This document shows, one piece after another, positions 10,237 through 19,076 of a DNA stretch of 64,000 nt; positions within the stretch are counted from its first letter, which is position 1; each line of letters starts with the position of its first letter. A program made the translations under genes and the position numbers. This DNA comes from Streptomyces sp. NBC_01231. Its GTDB lineage: Bacteria; Actinomycetota; Actinomycetes; Streptomycetales; Streptomycetaceae. The notes beneath the pieces were generated by a model. That model worked only from the letters and a program-made list of their open reading frames with translations. It did not search any database and was not told the origin of the DNA. The stretch spans positions 6,014,001-6,078,000 of the forward strand of contig CP108521.1 in the NCBI GenBank assembly GCA_035999765.1, written 5' to 3'.

Positions 10237-11487
10237 TCATCCGCCCTGGCGGTCCGAGCCGCCGCCACGAACGGGTTCGCTGGGCACAACCCGCCCGCTG
10301 ACCTCGCCCAACCCCACCCGCACCCCGTCCGGCCCGGGAGCCCACGCCGACAGCGTCACCACGTCGCCGTCCTCCAGGAACGTCCGCTTGCCGTCGGGGA
10401 GTTCGAGTGCGTCACGGCCGTTCCAGGTCAGCTCCAGCAGTGAACCCCGTTCGCGCTCGGACGGTCCGCTCACCGTTCCCGAGCCGTAGAGGTCGCCGGT
10501 GCGCAGGGAGGCGCCGTTGACGGTCATGTGGGCCAGCTGCTGGGCGGCGGTCCAGTACATGGTGGAGAAGGGGGGCTCCGACACCACGTGGCCGTTGACG
10601 GAGACGGAGATACGCAGGTCGTAGCCGCCGGGCTCGTCCTCGGAGTCGTCCAGGTACTCCAGCAGTGTGTGGGTGCGCTCCGGCGGTGTCACCCGCGCCT
10701 CCTCCAACGCGTCCAGCGGAGTGATCCACGCGGACACCGACGTGGCGAAGGACTTGCCGAGGAACGGGCCGAGGGGGACGTACTCCCACGCCTGGACGTC
10801 CCGCGCCGACCAGTCGTTGAGCAGGCACAGCCCGAAGACGTGCTCGCGGAAGTCGGCCAGTGCCACCGGCCGGCCCGGCTCCGACGGCGCCCCGACCACG
10901 AAGCCGACCTCGGCCTCGATGTCCAGTCGGACGGACGGCCCGAAGACGGGTGCCGGGTCGGCGGGGGCCTTGCGCTGGCCCGACGGCCGTACGACGTCCG
11001 TGCCCGAGACCACCACCGTGCCGGCGCGGCCGTGGTAACCGATCGGCAGGTGCTTCCAGTTGGGCGTGAGGGGGTCGGCGGCGTCCGGGCGGAAGATCTG
11101 TCCGACGTTCCGGGCGTGGTTCTCCGAGGCGTAGAAGTCGACGTAGTCCGCGACCTCGAAGGGGAGATGCAGGGTGACGTCGGACAGCGGGCGGAAGAGG
11201 CCCGCGATCGTCTCCTGGTGGGACGGGACCGTCACCCATGCCGTCAGCGCGCGCCGTACGTCAGACCATGCCGTGCGGCCCGCGGCGAGGAGCGGTCCCA
11301 GGGAGGGCCGGGCCAGCAGGGAGACGTAGGGGGAGCCCAGGGCGGCCGCCGCCGCGCCCGCGTCGAGTACGTCGTCCCCCAATCGGATGCCTACGGTCCG
11401 GTCCGTCGAGCCGGGGAGCGAGAACACGCAATACGGAAGGTTGTGCGGGCCGAAGGGGTCGCCCTCGGGGAGATCGAAGGGGGGCAT
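10237..11487 (-). CDS. fahA: Fumarylacetoacetase
   Basis: Hydrolyses fumarylacetoacetate to fumarate and acetoacetate, the last step of tyrosine/homogentisate breakdown, in the cytoplasm. 416 residues, normal for the family. N-terminal domain to about residue 110, then the FAH fold with metal-binding acidic residues (DFYASENHA near 120; LDIEAEVGFVVG near 195; LLNDWSARDVQAWEY near 230). The ATG at 11487 gives the conserved N-terminus and is preferred over an upstream frame extension; a weak GAGG precedes it. No other homogentisate genes are nearby. Confidence 0.95.
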   Translation of the reverse strand: MPPFDLPEGDPFGPHNLPYCVFSLPGSTDRTVGIRLGDDVLDAGAAAAALGSPYVSLLARPSLGPLLAAGRTAWSDVRRALTAWVTVPSHQETIAGLFRPLSDVTLHLPFEVADYVDFYASENHARNVGQIFRPDAADPLTPNWKHLPIGYHGRAGTVVVSGTDVVRPSGQRKAPADPAPVFGPSVRLDIEAEVGFVVGAPSEPGRPVALADFREHVFGLCLLNDWSARDVQAWEYVPLGPFLGKSFATSVSAWITPLDALEEARVTPPERTHTLLEYLDDSEDEPGGYDLRISVSVNGHVVSEPPFSTMYWTAAQQLAHMTVNGASLRTGDLYGSGTVSGPSERERGSLLELTWNGRDALELPDGKRTFLEDGDVVTLSAWAPGPDGVRVGLGEVSGRVVPSEPVRGGGSDRQGG

Positions 11488-11602
11488 GGGGTGCTGCCTC
11501 ACTCTCGTGCAAACCGTGCGGTCCATGTGGTCGTGCCACACGTTACGGCTGAGTTGCCCGCCCTGGGCAGTGTCTAAAGAGTTTGCAATGTCCGAAATTT
11601 CC

Positions 11603-11632
11603 TTGTCGGATGTGGCAATTCCGGCTTAGCGT
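11603..11632 (+). promoter_or_regulatory. Candidate promoter of the ATP-grasp gene
   Basis: TTGTCG and TAGCGT separated by 18 bases, about 50 bases upstream of the GTG start, in the divergent region with fumarylacetoacetase. Confidence 0.5.
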
Positions 11633-11679
11633 CCTTTGGGGGACACGGACGGGGTGGGTCCGGTCCGTAGGGGGGACAC

Positions 11680-12951
11680 GTGGGGGGACCCGTGGCCAAA
11701 AGCACCAGCAGCGTGCCGTTTTCAGCCGCTCGTGAGGTGCCGGGCCTGATCGTGAAGTTCGGCGACTATCCGCTGCACCACGGCGGTGTCGGCGCCATCC
11801 GGAGTCTGGGGCGCCTGGGCGTCCCGATGTATGCGATCACCGAGGACCGTTACACACCCGCGGCCGCGTCCCGCTACCTGGAGCGCGCGTTCGTGTGGCG
11901 GACGACGGGCACGGAGGACCCGGACCGTCTGGTGGAGGGGCTGCTGCGGATCGGGCGGCGGATCGGCCGGCCCGCCGTGCTGATTCCGACCGACGAGGAG
12001 GCCGCGGTCCTGATCGCCGAACACCAGGGCGAACTCGCCGACCACTTCCTCTTCCCGCCCGTCGATCCCGTTCTGCCGCGCCGCCTCGCGAGCAAGCAGG
12101 GGCTGCACGAACTGTGCGCGGAACACGGGATACCGAGTCCGTCGGCGGCCTTCCCGCGGTCGTACGACGATGTCGTCGACTTCGCGGAGAAGGCCCGCTT
12201 CCCGGTGGTGGCCAAGAACCGCGAGGCGTTCGTACGGCGGGAGCGGCCGGCCGTGAACGGCACCACCCGCGTCACCACCCGCGCGGGGCTTCTCGCCCTG
12301 GCCCGGGACTGGGGCGAGCACCCCGGGGTGATCCTCCAGGAATACCTGCCCAGGGAGCAGGCGGAGGACTGGATCGTGCACGCGTACTTCGACCGGGACT
12401 CGGTTCCGTTGGCCCTGTTCACGGGGGTCAAGGTCCGCTCCTGGCCGCCGCACGCGGGCATGACGGCGCATGCGTACGTCGTCGACAATCCGGAACTCGC
12501 GGATCTCGCCGCGCGTTTCATCAAACAGATCGGCTTCACCGGAATCATCGACCTCGACCTGCGCTTCGACCGGCGCGACGGGCAGTACAAACTCCTCGAC
12601 TTCAACCCGCGCGTGGGCGCCCAGTTCCGGCTCTTCGAGAGCGAGTCGGGGGTGGACGTGGTGCGTGCCATGCATCTGGATCTGACCGGGCGCACCGTTC
12701 CGGAGGGGGAACAGCGCGCCGGCCACCGGTACATCGTGGAGAACATCGACCTGCCCGCCCTGCTCGCCTACCGCCGCAGCGGCTACACGACGCCGCACGC
12801 ACCGGCGCGCGCGAGCGGAACGGAGCTGGCCTGGCTGGCGGGTGACGACCCGTTGCCGTTTCTCACGATGCTCGCGCGCTTCGTGCGACCGGGCACGAAG
12901 CACCTGTATCAGCTGTGGCGCAGCAACCGCCGTGGTGGCAGAACCCGTTAG
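11680..12951 (+). CDS. ATP-grasp domain protein (carboxylate-amine/thiol ligase fold)
   Basis: Predicted ATP-dependent ligase of 423 residues. A pre-ATP-grasp segment (GGVGAIRSLGRLGVPMYAI) is followed by the ATP-grasp fold: lysine loop (FPVVAKNREAF), the segment 'VILQEYLPREQAEDWIVHAYF', and a C-terminal metal/ATP site with 'IDLDLRFDRRDGQYKLLDFNPRVGAQF'. Family members join a carboxylate to an amine or thiol through an acyl-phosphate; the substrates are not deducible. Two GTG starts (11680 and 11692) both follow a G-rich ribosome site. The flavoprotein 115 bases downstream on the same strand suggests the pair modifies a common substrate. Confidence 0.82.
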   Translation: MGGPVAKSTSSVPFSAAREVPGLIVKFGDYPLHHGGVGAIRSLGRLGVPMYAITEDRYTPAAASRYLERAFVWRTTGTEDPDRLVEGLLRIGRRIGRPAVLIPTDEEAAVLIAEHQGELADHFLFPPVDPVLPRRLASKQGLHELCAEHGIPSPSAAFPRSYDDVVDFAEKARFPVVAKNREAFVRRERPAVNGTTRVTTRAGLLALARDWGEHPGVILQEYLPREQAEDWIVHAYFDRDSVPLALFTGVKVRSWPPHAGMTAHAYVVDNPELADLAARFIKQIGFTGIIDLDLRFDRRDGQYKLLDFNPRVGAQFRLFESESGVDVVRAMHLDLTGRTVPEGEQRAGHRYIVENIDLPALLAYRRSGYTTPHAPARASGTELAWLAGDDPLPFLTMLARFVRPGTKHLYQLWRSNRRGGRTR

Positions 12952-13066
12952 GGCGGTCAGCCGGCGTAGGCGGAGGCGGAGGCTGCGCGAGCAGGCCACG
13001 CGACAACGATCTGACGTGGCGGCGAACTGACGAAGTGACGTAGTGACGTCCTGGGGAGGGACTTCC

Positions 13067-14275
13067 GTGATCCAACCGGTAGCAGTCATCGGTGCCGGCC
13101 CGTTCGGCCTGTCGACCGCCGCGCATCTGCGGGCGCGCGGCATACCCGTCCGTGTCTTCGGCGATCCCATGGTCAGCTGGCGCGACCACATGCCCGCCGG
13201 GATGCTCCTGAAGTCGACCCCGGCCGCCTCCACCATCGACGCCCCGCAGCGCGGCCACACCCTGGTCGACTACTGCGACGCGGCGGGCATCCGGCGGCTC
13301 GTGACGGACGAGGACATCATTCCCGTCGAGACCTTCATCGGGTACGGCGAGTGGTTCCAGCAGAAGCTGGTGCCCGAGCTGGAGCGGGAACGGGTGGTGT
13401 CCGTGGACCGGCGGACCACCGACGGCGGAGGCTTCGAACTGAAGCTGGACTCGGGCGAGTTGTTCACCGCGCGGGCGGTCGTCGTCGCGACCGGCCTGTC
13501 GGGCCTCGCCCATCTGCCCCCGGAGCTGGCCGCGGTCGCGCCGGACGGGCCCGCCCCCACGGGGGCGCTCTCCCACAGCTCCCAGCATCACGACCTCAGC
13601 CGTTACGCCGGCCAGGAGCTGATCGTCGTGGGCGCCGGCCAGTCCGCGCTGGAGACGGCGGCGCTGGCGGCGGAGGCGGGCGCGCGGGTGCGGGTGGTGG
13701 CGCGCGGGTGCGGCAGTGTCGCGTTCGGGGCGCCGCCCTGGCGGCAGCCGAGGCTGCGTCCGGAGTCGCCGTTCGGCCGCGCCTGGTCCCTGTGGGCGCT
13801 CAGTTACTATCCGCATCCCTACCGTCTTCTCCCGGCCCAGGCCCGCCACTACCTGGTCCGCCGGGTCCTGGGACCGCTGGGCGCGTGGTGGCTGCGCGAG
13901 CGCTTCCAGGGCGCGGTGCGGGTCAGCGAGGTCGATCGGGTGCTGAGCTTGGACACCGCCGACGGCCAACCGACGCTGACCGCCCTCGGCCTCACCGGCC
14001 GTACGGAACGGATGGCGGCCGACCATGTCATCGCCGCCACCGGGTACCGCGTCGACCTCGCCGCGATGGACTTCCTCGGCCATGAACTGCGCACCCGGCT
14101 CATGGTGAGCCGGGGCGCCCCGAAGCTGGGCGCGGGGTACGTGTCGTCCGTCCCGGGCCTGTACTTCACCGGTCTGCCGTCGGCGGCGTCGTACGGGCCG
14201 GTGATGCGGTTCGTGTGCGGCACGGAGTTCGCGTCACCGAGGCTGGTGAAACACCTGGCCGCCGCGCACGGGTAG
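13067..14275 (+). CDS. FAD/NAD(P)-dependent oxidoreductase (N-hydroxylase/monooxygenase-like)
   Basis: 402-residue flavoprotein with an N-terminal FAD site (VIGAGPFGLSTAAHL) and a second dinucleotide site for NAD(P)H (IVVGAGQSALETAALAAEAG) near residue 185, plus the late ATGYRVD motif. This is the arrangement of class B flavin monooxygenases and lysine/ornithine N-hydroxylases. The GTG at 13067 is preferred because it follows GGGGAGGG at good spacing; an in-frame start 24 bases upstream has none. It pairs with the preceding ATP-grasp gene. Substrate unknown. Confidence 0.85.
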   Translation: MIQPVAVIGAGPFGLSTAAHLRARGIPVRVFGDPMVSWRDHMPAGMLLKSTPAASTIDAPQRGHTLVDYCDAAGIRRLVTDEDIIPVETFIGYGEWFQQKLVPELERERVVSVDRRTTDGGGFELKLDSGELFTARAVVVATGLSGLAHLPPELAAVAPDGPAPTGALSHSSQHHDLSRYAGQELIVVGAGQSALETAALAAEAGARVRVVARGCGSVAFGAPPWRQPRLRPESPFGRAWSLWALSYYPHPYRLLPAQARHYLVRRVLGPLGAWWLRERFQGAVRVSEVDRVLSLDTADGQPTLTALGLTGRTERMAADHVIAATGYRVDLAAMDFLGHELRTRLMVSRGAPKLGAGYVSSVPGLYFTGLPSAASYGPVMRFVCGTEFASPRLVKHLAAAHG

Positions 14276-14291
14276 AGCCCCCCCACGAGGT

Positions 14292-14323
14292 GCGGGGCGA
14301 CAGCACAGACGCTGCCGCCCCGC
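14292..14323. terminator. Hairpin terminator between convergent genes
   Basis: 13-base arms pairing at 12 positions around a 6-base loop, between the flavoprotein gene and the GH53 gene. No T-run. Just downstream, a roughly 24-base C-rich unit occurs twice (about 14321 and 14367). Confidence 0.55.
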
Positions 14324-14410
14324 GCCCCGACGGCCTACGCCCGCTGCCGCCCCGCGCGACGCGCCCGCGCCCCGACGGCCCACGCCCACTGCCACACCGC
14401 CGCCGACGGC

Positions 14411-15553
14411 CTACCCCCGATACCGCCCCAGCGTCCGCAGCCCCGGCAGTGCCCGGTCCTCGAAGTCGAACAGGGCGAGGTTCTCCCAGGCGTTGCCGGA
14501 TGTGGGGTCCGTCGGGTCCCAGCCGCTGCCGGGGCGGTAGGTCCACAGGCCCTCCCAATAGCAGTAGCCGAGGCCCTGGCCGCCCGGCACCGCCGCCGCG
14601 AGGTCGGCCACCGCGCGCAGCCAGGCCGCCTGGCCCTCGGGGGTGGCGGGGAAGCCCTCGGTCAGCTGCGAGGGGTCGTTCATGATGTCGTTGACGTCGT
14701 CCTCGCTCTTCAGCGTGAACGGGTACGCGGTCTCGGCGATCACGCACGGCTTGCCGTAACGGGCCGTGATGTCGGCCATGTTGGCGGCGGCCTGCTCCAC
14801 CGGCCCGTGCCAGAACGGGTAGTAGGAGAGCCCGATGATGTCGAAGTCCACGCCGTAGGACACCGCGTTGTCGAACCACCAGCGGTACAGCCCGTTGTCG
14901 CCGCCGTTGGCCAGGTGCAGGATCGTGCGGATGCGCGGCGTGGTGTCGCGGGCCGCGCGCAACCCGGCCTTCAGGAACGCGGCGAGGTTGTCCCAGTGCT
15001 CCCAGTCGCCCTCGGGCCAGAGCATGCCGCCGTTCAGCTCGTTGCCGATCTGCACCAGGTCGGCAGGGGTGCCCTGCCGCCGCAGCGCGCCGAGGACGTC
15101 GGCGGTGTGGTCGTAGACCGCCCGGGTCAGGCCCGGCACGTCCAGGTCGTTCCACGCGGCCGGCTTGCTCTGGTGCGCCGGATCCGCCCAGGTGTCGGAG
15201 TAGTGGAAGTCGACCCAGATGCCGATGCCGGCCCGCTTCAGGCGCCGGGCCAGCGGCAGTATGTGCGCCTTGTTGTTGTAGCCGTCGGCCGGGTCGACCC
15301 ACACCTTCAGCCGGGCATGGGTGACACCCGCCTCGGCGAGGATGCGGACCGGGTCCTGGCGGCGGCCGTCGGCTCGCCGGTAGACGGCGCCCTCGTCCTC
15401 GTTCTTCGGCAGCGAGGAGATGTCCACACCGCGGATCGCCAGGCGGCCGCGGTGGCCGGTGGCTCCGGTGCCGGCGACGGCGGGCGCCGCGCCCAGCACG
15501 GGAACGGCCAGCGCCGCGGCTCCGGCGGCGGTCAGAACACTGCGTCTGCGCAT
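14411..15553 (-). CDS. Secreted GH53 endo-beta-1,4-galactanase
   Basis: Cleaves beta-1,4-galactan side chains of pectin outside the cell. 380 residues. The ATG at 15553 gives a twin-arginine leader (RRRSVLTAAGAAAL) and an AGA-type cleavage region; an upstream frame extension is rejected. The catalytic acid/base Glu lies in QIGNELNGGM and the nucleophile Glu in VIAETAYPF, both typical of GH53. A divergent sugar importer and LacI regulator share its control region, so galacto-oligosaccharides released by this enzyme are presumably imported by that system. No GH42 beta-galactosidase is in the window. Confidence 0.93.
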   Translation of the reverse strand: MRRRSVLTAAGAAALAVPVLGAAPAVAGTGATGHRGRLAIRGVDISSLPKNEDEGAVYRRADGRRQDPVRILAEAGVTHARLKVWVDPADGYNNKAHILPLARRLKRAGIGIWVDFHYSDTWADPAHQSKPAAWNDLDVPGLTRAVYDHTADVLGALRRQGTPADLVQIGNELNGGMLWPEGDWEHWDNLAAFLKAGLRAARDTTPRIRTILHLANGGDNGLYRWWFDNAVSYGVDFDIIGLSYYPFWHGPVEQAAANMADITARYGKPCVIAETAYPFTLKSEDDVNDIMNDPSQLTEGFPATPEGQAAWLRAVADLAAAVPGGQGLGYCYWEGLWTYRPGSGWDPTDPTSGNAWENLALFDFEDRALPGLRTLGRYRG

Positions 15554-15607
15554 GTTCAGGGTCCCTTCACGGTGAACGTCACAGAGGAAGAACAAAACCC
15601 CGTGTTT

Positions 15608-15624
15608 CTGTGATCGTGCACAGT
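15608..15624. promoter_or_regulatory. LacI-type operator, copy 1 (galactanase side)
   Basis: CTGTGATCGTGCACAGT, an imperfect palindrome (CTGTG/CACAG) with the central CG typical of LacI-family sites. It lies just downstream of the minus-strand -10 of the galactanase promoter. Its exact inverse occurs at 15706-15722. Confidence 0.8.
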
Positions 15625-15626
15625 AC

Positions 15627-15655
15627 TGAATACGGCCACCATCGGCGAGCAACAA
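15627..15655 (-). promoter_or_regulatory. Galactanase promoter
   Basis: On the minus strand TTGTTG (15655-15650), 17 bases, then TATTCA (15632-15627), directly upstream of operator copy 1. Confidence 0.6.
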
Positions 15656-15679
15656 GTAGGTAACCCCAGGCACCCTCCA

Positions 15680-15708
15680 TTGACAAGGGGCCGAAACAAT
15701 TCTCTACT
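15680..15708 (+). promoter_or_regulatory. Promoter of the galacto-oligosaccharide importer operon
   Basis: A perfect TTGACA -35 (15680-15685), 17-base spacer and TCTACT -10 (15703-15708). The -10 overlaps operator copy 2, so repressor binding should exclude RNA polymerase. Confidence 0.75.
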
Positions 15709-15722
15709 GTGCACGATCACAG
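15706..15722. promoter_or_regulatory. LacI-type operator, copy 2 (importer side)
   Basis: ACTGTGCACGATCACAG, the exact reverse complement of the copy at 15608-15624, with 81 bases between them. It overlaps the -10 of the importer promoter. Confidence 0.8.
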
Positions 15723-15840
15723 AGCCGCGCGGCCCTCGCGCACAGCCCCTCGATCACGTCCGCAGAACCTCCCCCCACGGCGGTTGCCGCGTACGCGGGA
15801 CGTCGACGAGGCCGGCTGGTTCAAGTCAGGGGAGATGAAG

Positions 15841-17169
15841 ATGTCGATCCACAGCCGCCAGATCAGCAGGCGAAGCATCCTCGCCGGGGCCGCAGCCCTC
15901 GGCCTCACCAGCACCCTCGCCGCCTGCGGCGGTTCCGACGACGACTCCGGCGAGAGCAGCGGGCCGGTCAAGCTGACCTACTGGTCGTGGGCGCCCAACA
16001 TGGAGAAGGTCGCCGCGATCTGGAACAAGAAGAACCCGGACATCACGGTCACCGTGTCCAAGCAGGCAAGCGGCGGCGAGATCGTCTCCAAGCTGATCAC
16101 CGCGAAGAAGGCGGGCAACGCCCCCGACCTGATCCAGGTCGAGTACCAGTCACTGCCGACCCTGGTCTCCAACGACGTGCTCGCCGACATCTCGAAGTAC
16201 GTCGGCGACGTCAAGTCCGAGTTCTCCGACGGCCTGTGGCAGATGGTCACGCTCGGCAGCGACGCCGTCTACAGCGTGCCGCAGGACTCCGCGCCGCTGA
16301 TGTTCTACTACCGCGAGGACCTGTTCAAGAAGCACGGTCTGTCCGTCCCGAAGACGTGGACGGAGTTCGCGGAGGTGGCCCGCGCCTCCAAGAAGGCGGT
16401 TCCGGACGCCTACCTGACCACCTTCTCCTCCAATGACCCGGGCCTGTTCGCGGGCCTCGCCCAGCAGGCCGGCGGCAAGTGGTGGACCGTCGACGGCGGC
16501 GGCAAGTGGACCGTCGGCATCGACGACGCCGCCACCAAGAAGGTCGCCGAGTTCTGGGGCGGCCTGGTGCAGGAGGGCGTCATCGACAACCAGCCGATGT
16601 ACACCCCGCCCTGGAACAACGCCCTGAACAAGGGCACCCACCTGGCCTGGGTCTCCGCCGTCTGGGCGCCGGGCGTGCTGATCTCCTCCGCGCCCGACAC
16701 CAAGGGCAAGTGGCGCATGGCCCCGCTGCCGCAGTGGAAGGCGGGCGACCACGTCACCGGCAGTTGGGGCGGCTCCTCCACCGGGGTCTCCACCGACTCC
16801 AAGCACGCCGAGGCCGCCGCGAAGTTCGCCCGCTGGATCAACACCGACCCGGAGGCGCTGGCCGCCCTGGTCAAGGAGGTCGCCATCTACCCGGCGGCCA
16901 CGAAGGGCCAGTCCGGCGACGTCCTGACGACGCCCGAGTTCTTCTCGAACCAGAAGGACTTCTACACCACGGCCGCAAAGATAGCCGCGACCACGGCCGC
17001 CTCCGCCTGGGGGCCGAACGTCCAGACCGCCTACACCGCCTTCCAGGACAACTTCGGCAAGGCCACCAAGGCGAAGAAGGAGACGCAGTTCCTCTCCGCC
17101 CTCGGCACCATGCAGTCGAAGACCTTCGGCGACATGAAGAGGCAGGGCTTCGAGGTGGCCGAGGCATGA
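15841..17169 (+). CDS. Sugar ABC importer binding lipoprotein
   Basis: Extracellular solute-binding protein (family 1), 442 residues, probably for galacto-oligosaccharides. Its leader combines a twin-arginine motif (SRRSILAGAAALGLTST) with a lipobox LAAC near residue 30. The ATG at 15841 is preferred over the one at 15835 because GGGGAG then sits 6 bases upstream rather than touching the start. It overlaps the next gene as ATGA. Regulation: the promoter and operator at 15680-15722 lie upstream, leaving a leader of about 120 bases. Confidence 0.92.
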   Translation: MSIHSRQISRRSILAGAAALGLTSTLAACGGSDDDSGESSGPVKLTYWSWAPNMEKVAAIWNKKNPDITVTVSKQASGGEIVSKLITAKKAGNAPDLIQVEYQSLPTLVSNDVLADISKYVGDVKSEFSDGLWQMVTLGSDAVYSVPQDSAPLMFYYREDLFKKHGLSVPKTWTEFAEVARASKKAVPDAYLTTFSSNDPGLFAGLAQQAGGKWWTVDGGGKWTVGIDDAATKKVAEFWGGLVQEGVIDNQPMYTPPWNNALNKGTHLAWVSAVWAPGVLISSAPDTKGKWRMAPLPQWKAGDHVTGSWGGSSTGVSTDSKHAEAAAKFARWINTDPEALAALVKEVAIYPAATKGQSGDVLTTPEFFSNQKDFYTTAAKIAATTAASAWGPNVQTAYTAFQDNFGKATKAKKETQFLSALGTMQSKTFGDMKRQGFEVAEA

Positions 17170-18161
17170 CCAGCGCTCCGCTCAAGGGCGCCGACCGCAT
17201 CGCGGCCGGGCCCTTGGCGGACGGCACCGGCACCGCCCCGTCCGTCCGCCCCAGCCGCTCCCGCCGCCCCGGCGGCAGCGCACCGTACTGGTTCCTGGTG
17301 CCCACGCTGGCCCTGTTCGCCGCCTTCACCGTCGTCCCCATCGGGTACGCGATCTGGCTGAGCCTCCACAAGGTCAAGGTCAAGGGCATCGGACTCGGCA
17401 AGGGCGCCCGCGAACAGGTCTGGAACGGCCTCGGCAACTACACCGACGTCTTCCAGGACTCCGAGTTCGGGCACAGCGTGCTGCGCGCCTTCGGCTACGG
17501 CCTGATCGTCATCCCCACCATGCTCGGCCTCGCCCTGCTGTTCGCGCTGATGCTCGACACCCCGAAAGCACGCAGCGCGCCCTTCGCCCGGCTGATGATC
17601 TTCCTGCCGTACGCGGTGCCCGGCATCATCGCCGCCCTGATGTGGGGCTTCCTCTACCTCCCGGACGTCAGCCCCTTCTACTACCTGCTGGACACGTTCG
17701 GTCTGCCGCAGCCGGACCTGTTCGACGGCGGCAACCTCTATCTGTCCTTCGCGAACATCGCGGTGTGGGGCGGCACCGGCTTCAACATGATCGTCATCTA
17801 CACCGCGCTGAGGGCGATCCCGCGCGACATCTACGAGGCGGCCAGGATCGACGGGGCCACCGACCTGCACATCGCCCTGAGGATCAAGATCCCGATCGTG
17901 ATGCCCTCGCTGGTGCTCACCTTCTTCTTCTCGGTGATCGCCACCCTCCAGGTCTTCACCGAGCCCATGGCCCTGAAGCCGCTCACGAACAACCTGCAGA
18001 GCACGTGGAGCCCGCTGATGGCCATCTACGACAGCGCCTTCCTGAAGTCCGACGTCTACGGCGCCTCCGCCACCGCGGTCGTCCTGGCCCTGGCCACGTT
18101 CGTCCTCTCCTTCACCCTGCTGCGCATCTCCGACCGCTTCACCCGGGAGGACCGGGCATGA
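17166..18161 (+). CDS. Sugar ABC importer permease 1 (MalF type)
   Basis: Membrane permease of 331 residues with six or so membrane spans after a polar N-terminal tail of about 40 residues. The EAA loop (EAARIDGATDLHIALRIKIP) for ATPase contact is intact. ATGA overlaps at both ends couple it to its neighbours. No ATPase gene is in the operon; Streptomyces sugar importers of this class commonly share the ATPase MsiK, encoded elsewhere. Confidence 0.92.
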   Translation: MTSAPLKGADRIAAGPLADGTGTAPSVRPSRSRRPGGSAPYWFLVPTLALFAAFTVVPIGYAIWLSLHKVKVKGIGLGKGAREQVWNGLGNYTDVFQDSEFGHSVLRAFGYGLIVIPTMLGLALLFALMLDTPKARSAPFARLMIFLPYAVPGIIAALMWGFLYLPDVSPFYYLLDTFGLPQPDLFDGGNLYLSFANIAVWGGTGFNMIVIYTALRAIPRDIYEAARIDGATDLHIALRIKIPIVMPSLVLTFFFSVIATLQVFTEPMALKPLTNNLQSTWSPLMAIYDSAFLKSDVYGASATAVVLALATFVLSFTLLRISDRFTREDRA

Positions 18162-19036
18162 CCCCCCTCACCCTCACCGCCGACGCCACCGGCAGGGTCA
18201 GCCGCGCGCGGCGCACCGCCTGGGTCCCCACCCTGGTGCTGATCCTCGGCACGCTGTACTGCCTGGTCCCGATCGCCTGGGTGGTCATCGCGGCGACGAA
18301 GAACCGGTCGGAGCTCTTCTCCACCTTCAGCTTCGCCCCCGGCACCGGCTTCCTGCAGAACGTCGGCGACCTGACCTCGTACCGGGACGGCATCTACTGG
18401 CAGTGGATGGCCAACTCCGCCTTCTACGCGGGCGCCGGCGCGCTGTTGTCCGCCGCGGTCTCCGCGGCCGGCGGGTACGCGCTCGGCCGGTACTCCTTCC
18501 GCGGGCGGGAGGCCATCTTCAAGATGATCCTCGCCGGTGTCCTGGTGCCGAGCATCGTGCTGGCCGTCCCCCAGTACCTGCTGCTGTCGAAGACGGGCCT
18601 GGCCGACTCGTACTGGTCGATGCTGCTGCCGTCGATCCTCTCGCCGTACGGCGTCTACCTGGTCCGCATCTACGCGGCCGCCTCGGTGCCCACCGAACTC
18701 ATGGAGGCCGCCCGTATGGACGGCGCCGGCGAGTGGCGGATCTTCTCGCGGATCGCCGTACCGATGATGATGCCGGGCCTGATCACGGTGTTCCTCTTCC
18801 AGTTCGTCGCCATCTGGAACAACTTCCTGCTGCCGTACGTGATGCTGGCCGACGACACCAAGTTCCCGATCACCCTCGGGCTCTACACGCTGCTCGCCCA
18901 GGGCGCCTCGCAGCCCGCGCTGTACACCCTGGTCATCACCGGATGTCTGCTGGCGATCCTCCCGCTGATCGCGCTGTTCCTGGTGATCCAGCGGTTCTGG
19001 TCCCTGGACCTGTTGAGCGGCTCGATCAAGTCCTGA
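18158..19036 (+). CDS. Sugar ABC importer permease 2 (MalG type)
   Basis: Membrane permease of 292 residues, six spans, EAA loop EAARMDGAGEWRIFSRIAVP. It pairs with the preceding permease to form the channel. The start overlaps the upstream stop as ATGA; 40 bases separate it from the LacI regulator, which is probably on the same transcript. Confidence 0.92.
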   Translation: MTPLTLTADATGRVSRARRTAWVPTLVLILGTLYCLVPIAWVVIAATKNRSELFSTFSFAPGTGFLQNVGDLTSYRDGIYWQWMANSAFYAGAGALLSAAVSAAGGYALGRYSFRGREAIFKMILAGVLVPSIVLAVPQYLLLSKTGLADSYWSMLLPSILSPYGVYLVRIYAAASVPTELMEAARMDGAGEWRIFSRIAVPMMMPGLITVFLFQFVAIWNNFLLPYVMLADDTKFPITLGLYTLLAQGASQPALYTLVITGCLLAILPLIALFLVIQRFWSLDLLSGSIKS

Positions 19037-19076
19037 GCACCCGGCTTGCCGACACCCACGGCCCCGAACGAGGAAC

